Source: Hibiscus mutabilis (Eukaryota > Streptophyta > Magnoliopsida > Malvales > Malvaceae). Taken from it: 64,000 nt of DNA. The stretch is taken from the NCBI GenBank assembly GCA_019671005.1, contig CM033745.1, positions 29,663,526 through 29,727,525 on the forward strand, read 5' to 3'. Shown here one piece after another: positions 56,395 to 64,000 of this stretch. Position numbers and translations under genes: made by a program. The notes under the pieces are model-generated. The model saw only the letters and a list, made by a program, of their open reading frames with translations. It was not told the DNA's origin and searched no databases. Each line of letters opens with the position of its first letter. Positions within the stretch are counted from its first letter, which is position 1.

Positions 56395-58973
56395 ATGTTA
56401 GAATCTTGTTTAGATGAATTATGAAGCTAGAAGCTCAACCTAGTGTAATATGCCCAGAATACTCTGTTCTGGGCAGTAACTTTGAAAAATCACCATAAAT
56501 TGTATAAATGGAATTTAAGGCTGAAATTTTTATGGACAATGCCTTAACATGTCTAAATTCGTTAGAAGAAAACATAACTAAATTCTGGAATGTAGAATAA
56601 ATTGTAGAGAAGAAACACTAGGGACAGTGCAAACTGTCCAGTGTTGTAAATTGCCCTTTCTTTAAGCTAACAACTGTATTAATTGACAAAGATTTAAAAT
56701 GCAATGCCTATATCGTTAGAAATACAATTAAGTTAGCTTTCCAACAGTGTAAACCAATTGAAATTCTGACATATGGAATGAATGTTATGCATGTTTAAGT
56801 AAGCAGAGTACATGCTGCCTGGTAGCAGCAGTTTAAGTAATTGTACACAGTTTAGTATACAGTTTGGTAAACTATTTTGCAAACAGTTTTGGGATAGTTT
56901 AATTACTACCCTGTTTTGCCTTAATATGGAATGTAGGCAGTTTGGTAATGTGCATTAAGGTGTGTATATGAATATGCTATTTGTCTTGTCTTGTATATGT
57001 GATGTATTAACCTTGTTGCCATATTGAATAACCTTGTGATTACATGTTTTAATCTTGTTCTATCTATGTTAATTACTACAGCAAGGAGTGGACTTTAGAG
57101 AAGGATCTAAAGTCGAGCATACAAGGGACAAGCAAAAGGGAATAGTTTTTCGAGACTAGCTAGCTTGGGAGTATTGTGAGTGCAGTTTATCCTAGGGTTA
57201 GGACTAGGTCCTAACCAAAACATGCATGTCTAAATTCTTGAATCTAAATTGGACTTAATATGATCTTGACCTAATATGGGAAGTATGAATTGTTGTTTAA
57301 ATCGAATGCTAGCATGTATATATGGTAACATTGATGATTGTATGTATGACATGGTATTGTGATCAATTGCTTAAACTTAATGCTTGAAATGCTAGCCTAG
57401 ATGATGCAATGAACACTTGAAATGAAGAGTTATGGCTCTAATGGTCTAAGGGCTTAATGCATGTATAAACTTTTCATGCAATACTTGAAATGACTCTTGA
57501 AATAAAGATAATGCTTGACATGAACTTGTACACTTGAATGATACATGATCTTGAACTTGAAAAGCTCGAAATCCTTGAATAAATGAAGTGTAATCAAACA
57601 ACCTTGGTTTCTAGTTGAATATGTAGAAGGGTATGCCTTAGAGTCTAAAGTGCATTGTGTTAGGGTGGACTACGGTCCAGGGCTAAGGCCCCTAATTGGC
57701 GATAGATGGAGGGTACATATATGGTCTTTGGCGATAGTAGGAGGGTTGACCAAACTACGATACATCTTGTGGCGACAGTTGGTTGGAGTCTCTATTACCT
57801 AGACAAACTATGAACCAGGGATTGTGTTAAAAGAATATAAATGAGCTAATAATTATGAATTACTTGATTATTTGTCATATAAGCATGATTTGCTTGAATA
57901 CTTGTTATGTAAGCATGAATTCCTTGATTACTTGTCATGTAAGTATGAATTGCTTGATTTCTTGTTATGTAAGCATGAATTATGACTCATTGTCTCTTGC
58001 TTCTCATGCTAGTCGAATGCTAAGAATCCTTAGCTAGGATCACTCTTGACTAAATGATACTTAACTTAATATAACAATTGGTTAGAACTAGTTACTACCT
58101 CACTAAGTACATTCTTGTACTTATCACTCGTGTTTTCATTCTTCCCAACTACATGATAAAAGATTCGATTGTTGCTTAATCTTGAAGCCTAATTTCTTGA
58201 GCTCGAAGCAAGACACAAGCATAGCTAAAGTATGGTTCATACTTTTTTGTATATCTCCTAGTTGGTGGCTACTTGATGTTTGAGTACTTGTAGACCATGC
58301 ATCTTGTTTGTTTTGGGAGGATTGGATATTGCATGAACATGGCTACTTGATGTTTGAGTACTTGTATGTATATGCTCTTGTATGGGCCTTTCATGTTAAA
58401 AACATAGTTGTTATGTCTTACGTACGTATTCAACTTAAATTACATGTAATGGAGAGTTGTTTTACTGCGCATATGGATATATATATTGAATGTTTCAAAG
58501 AGATCGATCTAGCCTATTGTGTAATTCGAATGCCTTGTGAATCTATATAGTCACTTGTATGAATAAACCATGTTGTAAGTGTTTTATATGTTTGTATGGT
58601 AATTGCCGAATAGATAGGCTTGGTGTATATTTGCTTGGAAACAAGTTACATGCAAGTGTATGTTCAAATAATAATGTGTAGTAAATTTAGGTATGAGTTG
58701 TTTTATGTATCAATCTAGGGAACAATGAAATGAAATGGAAGTATGTTTGCACACTTAGGCTATTCGAATTAGGGTTGTATGATGATGTTAATTAAATTGT
58801 TTGGTAACCTATGATGTCTTGAAATAAAAATGTGAGATTGCTTTCTAGTTAAGTAACTCATCTAATAAGGATGAGTTAATCTATTCTTCCCTTGTTCTTG
58901 CTTGTAATGTAAGGTTCTTGCTTGGTAACGCTCCCGAGCCAGTTTTCTACTAACTCGGGGTAGGGGTGTTACA
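56395..58973 (+). mobile_element. T1 LTR, + strand, 5'-truncated
   Basis: Starts at a place matching about 32495 of the solo LTR and ends GGGGTAGGGGTGTTACA. Shared landmarks: GGGCAGTAACTTTGAAAAAT, GGGTGGACTACGGTCCAGGG, and tandem CTTGTTATGTAAGCATGAAT repeats (57860-57990). Its 5' part is replaced by the LINE. It is inserted in T3-family sequence. Confidence 0.75.
57860..57990. repeat. Tandem repeats of about 30 bp in T1 LTR
   Basis: Four units of the type GATTACTTGTCATGTAAGCATGAATT. The 60-codon frame across it (MNYLIICHISM...) is generated by the repeat. Confidence 0.7.
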
Positions 58974-60347
58974 AAATCCTTACGTACATGATAGAAAGTT
59001 GCTTGAATGATTAAAGTGAGAAAGTCGTTAAGGGTAGTTTCGAACCATATATGATTCAAGATAGAGGTTGTCCTATACGATTATGATTGAATACAATGTA
59101 TGAAATTGCTTAAGTTATGAATGAGATGTTGTGGATGGATAAATTATATGTAAGCATTAGAATTTCAAGCTTAATGGCTTGATTGAGCATGCATAGATAG
59201 ATAGCTTGGGACAAATAGACAACAAGGGAGTCAATCAATAGGACGAGAGGAGGAAAGGAGTTATTATCCATGATCAAGAATAGCTTGGGACATTTGTGAG
59301 TAAATTTATGTTTAAATAAACATAGAATTGTTGAATGTGTTGAGATTACTTGGTTGTATAGCAAGGGTTAAATTGCCTATATATTGCTTGGAGTTGTCAA
59401 TGTTTGCTAAGATGATAGTGGCCAAGGTAAGTAGAACATATACTTGTGCTCTTTTCTTTTGGTCGAACCATGACTTAGTTCCCTGAAATGTTTAATGAAA
59501 ATTTTAGCACAATTGGTTATGTACTCGATCAGTTATGAAGAATAAGGATTGAATAACTAAATAGTTTACAAGAAATCTCCAATAGTATATAATACTATTG
59601 CCTAGAAAGGAATGACCAAGTGAATCGTATACTTCAATGGAATTGACTACCATTGCCCGAAAATATTTGAATAAGTTATGTACTTCATTGGTACTAATTA
59701 CCATTTCCTGATTATGCATAACAAATGGAATCGATCACCATTGCCTGATAAAACTTGTTTGTAGATTATAAATATTAATGATATAAGTTACCATTGACTG
59801 ACAAAAATTTAATTAAATTAATTATATGATCAATGGCTCAAGTTCCATTGCTTGTTACTGCTTGGGCGTTTAAGTCCTTCTATGATTTAGCTAGTCAATC
59901 TATATTAAATGACGTAGTATGTCCATGATCGATTTGGTTAGTAAGTTGACCAACTATAGTAGCTGCCTGATGACACTTTCTCCTTGGAAGCTTGATTCTG
60001 TTGTTTCGTATTTATGTTCAAATGAGCTTCATGTTAGATGAATTAAGAACTTGCATTATATTGTTATTGACTACATTTGAAACTAGCAACCTAATTACTC
60101 ACCCTGTCTCTTTTTAGGTGAAGCTAGTCTATAGTTAAAAATCGAGGAAGCAAGGCAAGGTCACTTGAAGCAACAAATGTATGTTATGTTTTGTTATGTA
60201 ACTCCTAGAAGGTGGCACTAGTTGCATATACCGAAATTAAGAATCTTTAGGGTTCTAAGGGGAAATTTAAAAACTACTTGAACAAGATAAGGCTTTGTAT
60301 AAATTCATGTTTCGTGCTTGGTTGATGATTTGACTTTCAATGCTTTG
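58974..60347 (+). mobile_element. T3-family LTR fragment, + strand
   Basis: Diverged relative of 37370-38900 in the T3 solo LTR: CGATTATG..TGA, CCATTGCTTGTT, and CTCCTAGAAGGTGGCACTAGT near 60206 (TCTTAGAAGGTGGCACTAGT at 38867). T1 LTRs flank it on both sides in opposite orientations. No gene. Confidence 0.5.
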
Positions 60348-61482
60348 TCGCCAATTAGGGGCCTTAGCCTTGGATCGTAGTCCACCCTGACACATGAGCT
60401 CTAGACTCTAAGGCATGCCCTTCTACCTATTCAACTAGCAACCAAGGTTGTTTGATTATAATTCATTTATTCAAGGATTTCAAGCTTTTCAAGTTCAAGG
60501 TCATGTATCATTCAAGTGTACAAGTTCATGTCAAGCATTATCTTTTTCAAGAGTCATTTCGAGTATTGCATGGAAATTTTATACATGCATTAATCCCTTA
60601 GGCCAATAGAGCCATAACTCATCATTTCAAGTATTCATTGCATCATCTAAACTAACACTTCAAGCATTTGGTTTAAGCAATTAGTCACAATACCATGTCA
60701 TACATACAAGCATCAATGTCACCACATATACATGCTAGCATTCGATTTATACAATAATTTAAAGATGTAGTCAAGTTTCATGTATTATCTTAATTCATAC
60801 TTCCCTTATTAGGTTAGGATCATATTAAGTCCAATTTAACAATACGAGAATTTTGACATGCTTGCTTTGGTTAGGACCTAGTCCTAACTCTAGAATAAAC
60901 TACACTCACAATACTCCCCAAAATAGCTAGTCTCGAAAGACTATTCCCTTTTGCTTGTCATTTGAATGCTCGACTTTACATCATTCTCCAAAGTCATCTC
61001 CTTGCTCTAGTAAATCACATAGATAGAACAAGGTCAAAACATGTAAAAGTCATTCAACATGGCAGCAAGGTTAATACATTATATATACAAAACAGATAGC
61101 ATATTCACATATACGCCTTAATGCACATTACCAAACTGCCTACAATCCATATTAAGGCAAGACAGGGCAGCAATTAAACTGTCCCAAAACTGTTTGCAAA
61201 ACAGTTTATTATACTGTATACAAAACTGTATACAATGACATAGGCTGCTGCTATCAGGCAGCATGTACTCTGCTCACTTAAACATGCATAACTTTCATTT
61301 CGTACGTCGGAATTTCAATTAGTTTATACCATTAGAAAGCTTACTTACACCACTTTCTAACCATATAGTCCTTACATTTTAATCTTTTCCATTTAATACA
61401 GTTTTTAGCTTAAGGACAGGACAATTTACAGCACTGGACAGTTTGCACTGTCCCTAATGTTTCTTCTCTACAATTTAGTACT
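60348..61482 (-). mobile_element. T1 LTR fragment, minus strand
   Basis: Reverse complement of the middle of the T1 LTR: GGGGCCTTAGCCTTGGATCG with GTAGTCCACCCTGACAC, AAGGCATGCCCTTCTAC, and GTACTCTGCTCACTTAAACA. Both ends are truncated. It forms an inverted pair with 56395-58973. Confidence 0.7.
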
Positions 61483-61960
61483 CGAAGAGGAGAATTCACG
61501 GTGAGGCCTATAAAAGAGCATTCAAATATAAGCTACCAAAACATCAATTGAGTATAAAGATAAAAAGAAAGCATACAAGATATCCTTAGATCCAACATAT
61601 CAAAAAATTCTATGACAATTCACGTATTATCACAATCGATCAATTAACCATCAAGAGTACGCATTTTAGGACTTAGAATATAAGGCTATATGAGGCTATG
61701 AGCAATTTGGATTCATTAATAAGACGCAATTATATAAACTCTTAAGCACAAGTATGAGACTTCTATGCTTGAATTCATTTGTCGTTACTTTCAACATTTT
61801 CATATGGCAAAGCATTAACACATGAACAATGTCAAGCATTCATAATAGGCTAACCATTTGAAGGTAATTATGTTGTTTTATCAAGCAGTTATAATGAAAC
61901 GAGTATACGATCAAGTAACCAAGCTATGTGATTTGTAAGCAATCAAAACATCTCTAAATA
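61483..61960. other. Unassigned non-coding stretch
   Basis: No gene or known repeat recognised; GCCTATAAAAGAGC near 61510 is TATA-like but without context. Confidence 0.35.
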
Positions 61961-62009
61961 CGAGACCTCATCATATGAATGTTCAACCATAACTAAACTA
62001 GCAAAGAAA

Positions 62010-62220
62010 ATTCAACTCAGATTAGCTCATAGAGTCCAAAGACAGCTCAAGGACCTAGAGAAGCATGCAAAGGAAGCTAAAAAAGCTTAAGGACTAGCTC
62101 ACCTAGCTAAGGGCAGCTCAGAATAGCTCAAAAACAACTTCAACTTTGAGCAAAGAACTCCATCTAGCTAACTCAGCTCATACTTAGCTCAATCAGCTCA
62201 TCTCAGCTTTAGCTACCATC
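62010..62220. repeat. AGCTCA/AGCTAA-rich tract
   Basis: At least fifteen AGCTCA or AGCTAA words in 210 bp. Same type as 41220-41490. Confidence 0.7.
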
Positions 62221-62457
62221 TCCAAATCAACACCCAAAGGGCATGTTCCTTCCCCAAGCATCATGGTCGGTCACCCTTGGAGGGAAACTTGTTTTGGCAC
62301 CACTTTTGGAGGGAAATGCATTTGGAGGGAGACTCATCCTTAGCCGAATAGTTAAAGAAACAAAGGAGGGAGGCACAAGTTTGCCGAATGGGTACCATGC
62401 CCTTTTCGGCCACCCTTTCACCATGTAAGGCCTTTTCGGCCATGCCCCTTAGAAAAC

Positions 62458-62468
62458 TATAAATAGGG
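62458..62468 (+). promoter_or_regulatory. TATA box of T5 LTR
   Basis: CTATAAATAGG, canonical plant TATA box, after the AGCTCA tract and two CCTTTTCGGCCA repeats (62400-62442). Confidence 0.6.
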
Positions 62469-63740
62469 TTCATTTTCACATTTGTAACACACCTCAAAAT
62501 ATATTCCCAATACATATTTCTTTGTGAGATTATTCTCTCTATCTTGTTCTTTTTAGAACTTTATCGACTTATCAAGCTTTGCTTGTGGCATCACCCTCTT
62601 TTCATCTTGATACTTGTGGTTCCTATCTCTTTATAGATAGTAGGTCCAAGTCCTTATTACCACCCCTTAAAGAAACAATATAAGGTTTGGGTTTAGGCTC
62701 TATGTAGCCTAGGTTCTTCCTTGAGTTTTCTTTAAGATACTATCATTTTTTATCATCTTCCAACCAACCACTTTTATTTCTTAAGCCATTACCCTACAAG
62801 CCCACCTAAACTTGACATAATCTTCATATTTATTTTCTTTTTAGAGCCCATCCAAACTACCCTACACTTACCTACCTTAAAATCTTTTGTTTGAGCCTAA
62901 CTTGCTTGCAGGTTTCTTGCTTGCTTCCTTAATCCAAAAATCAAGGGGTTTTCTTCAACATCATTCAAGGAAGGCGTATTCATCCATAGAAGCCCTCACA
63001 TCAATGTGGTTCGACTAGCTTAAGACCGAGGGCATGGAGCCATTGAAGGACTGCATCGATGGACCTTCTTCATGCCCATTCTCATTGTTTTATTTATTTT
63101 TGTTCAATGGTGATGTTAAGATATGTTGATATTTTATGGATGGACCCCAACCATGAACTAAGCTTTTACAGTTGTTTGGGGGATGTTTGCGTTTAATGTT
63201 ATTTTTATTTTTGGTTTTTAATAATACAAATGCCTTGGCATTGTTTTCTCTATCTGGCATGTACTTTATTTTTCTAAATTCTTTGCCAAGCGACTATTGA
63301 CATTGTTTGCTTAGTACACCTTAATATCTTAACAGACTTGAGGGGGTAACGATTAGTTACCAGATACTAAGGAGAGAAGCTTCGAAAGAAGATGTTCAAG
63401 TAGATGAGCTTACTTTTGAAGTGAATCTACCCCTTAGGAGTATAGATTGGAACTTAATCAAATTAATTCCAAGGCATGACATTATTATAAGCTGCCATGA
63501 ACAGTGTAAAAAGTAGACATCCCTTGCCAAAGCTCATCACTAATTTGAAACCTTTTCTTGCCAACGCTGTTTTACTTCCATTACATTTCGTTAAGTCACT
63601 TTCTAAAACCACTTCAAAATCAATCCAACATTTATCCTTGACAAGTAATAATTGAAGCAGTCAAATTCTTGGTCAATTCCCATAGATTCGATACTCAGCT
63701 TACTGCTGTATTACTTGCTGACTGTGTATACTTACACGCA

Positions 63741-63820
63741 AAAGACTCATACTTGGCATTATTCTTATATATTTCCATTGCATTTCTATTCTTTTGCCAA
63801 GCGTTTGCACAATCGACATT
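63741..63820. other. Short unassigned stretch after T5 LTR
   Basis: CATACTTGGC follows the presumed LTR end; a PBS cannot be supported. Confidence 0.3.
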
Positions 63821-63825
63821 GTATG

Positions 63826-63867
<42 letters not shown>
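63826..63867. repeat. (TA)n(TG)n compound microsatellite
   Basis: About nine TA followed by twelve TG dinucleotides. Confidence 0.95.
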
Positions 63868-63932
63868 ACAACCTAGTACGTGTATCATATGTATATTATA
63901 TTATCTATATCCTATATGATATATTTATCATG

Positions 63933-63959
63933 CATATATATATATATATATATATATAA
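63933..63959. repeat. (AT)n microsatellite
   Basis: About thirteen AT dinucleotides. Confidence 0.95.
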
Positions 63960-64000
63960 TGGTTTTCTTATATATATATTGTATAGTTTTATATTTTCCT

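Larger units (their letters stand above)
61961..63740 (+). mobile_element. T5-family LTR, + strand
   Basis: An AGCTCAA-rich U3-like tract (62010-62220) leads to a TATA box (62458), then sequence shared with the minus-strand T5 remnant near 1145-1330 (ACTTTATCG, TTCTGCTTG / TTTGCTTGTGG, AAGTCCTTATT). Near its presumed end it carries CCCATAGATTCGATACTC and TGTGTATACTTACACGCA, similar in layout to the end of the T6 LTR. Boundaries are estimates. No gene. Confidence 0.5.

Noticed and set aside
62243..62515. Frames of 61-84 codons around 62.3 kb
   Set aside because: Overlapping frames on both strands within the U3-like part of the T5 LTR, no motif.

Overview
This window reads as nuclear heterochromatin of a flowering plant, most likely a eudicot. 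It is AT-rich and I find no host gene. Almost every recognisable reading frame belongs to a transposable element and almost all are broken. The elements are plant-type: Ogre/Tat-like Ty3-gypsy (ORF1 upstream of gag, two RNase H modules), a chromodomain Ty3-gypsy of the Tekay/Del type, and an L1-type LINE with a C-terminal RNase H. There is also a satellite array of about 172-bp monomers. Lineage names come from domain order and motifs, not from a search. LTR families are labelled T1 to T6 here only for cross-reference.

Layout. 1-0.6 kb: AT-rich, nothing seen. 0.6-3.4 kb: a long inverted-repeat structure holding remnants of LTR family T5 and tRNA-like (pol III box) segments. 3.43-5.12 kb: T2 LTR copy without an intron. 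5.1-20.3 kb: Ogre/Tat element A on the + strand (LTR, PBS, leader, ORF1, gag, protease, RT, RNase H, second RNase H). Its ORF1 is split by minus-strand LTR sequence (T4 and T1, 7.9-13.5 kb), and its integrase end is cut off by a T6 LTR at 20.3 kb. 22.25-26.95 kb: T1 LTR on the minus strand with a 70-bp tandem repeat. 26.95-35.77 kb: a chimeric Tekay-like gag-pol on the + strand. A 5' half (gag, protease, RT1, RNase H start) is fused in frame to the 3' half of a second element (RT2, integrase, chromodomain). An intact T1 solo LTR with a 5-bp target duplication sits inside the integrase. 35.77-40.7 kb: the 3' T2 LTR, carrying a 201-bp GT-AG intron-like segment and a nested T3 solo LTR with its own target duplication. 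40.9-41.7 kb: T5 remnant. 41.7-47.2 kb: Ogre/Tat element B on the minus strand, a deletion derivative keeping LTR, PBS, leader, ORF1 and gag. 47.54-52.66 kb: satellite array. 52.66-56.35 kb: LINE on the minus strand. 56.4-61.5 kb: T1 and T3 LTR fragments. 61.9-63.7 kb: T5 LTR. 63.8-64 kb: microsatellites.

The parts do not work together as a pathway. They record successive insertion, recombination and deletion. The most informative signals are the hierarchical order in the satellite (5-monomer and 10-monomer periods), an intron-like segment present in one T2 LTR copy and exactly absent from the other, an in-frame fusion of two gypsy elements inside pol, and two clean solo LTRs. I found no undescribed host system.
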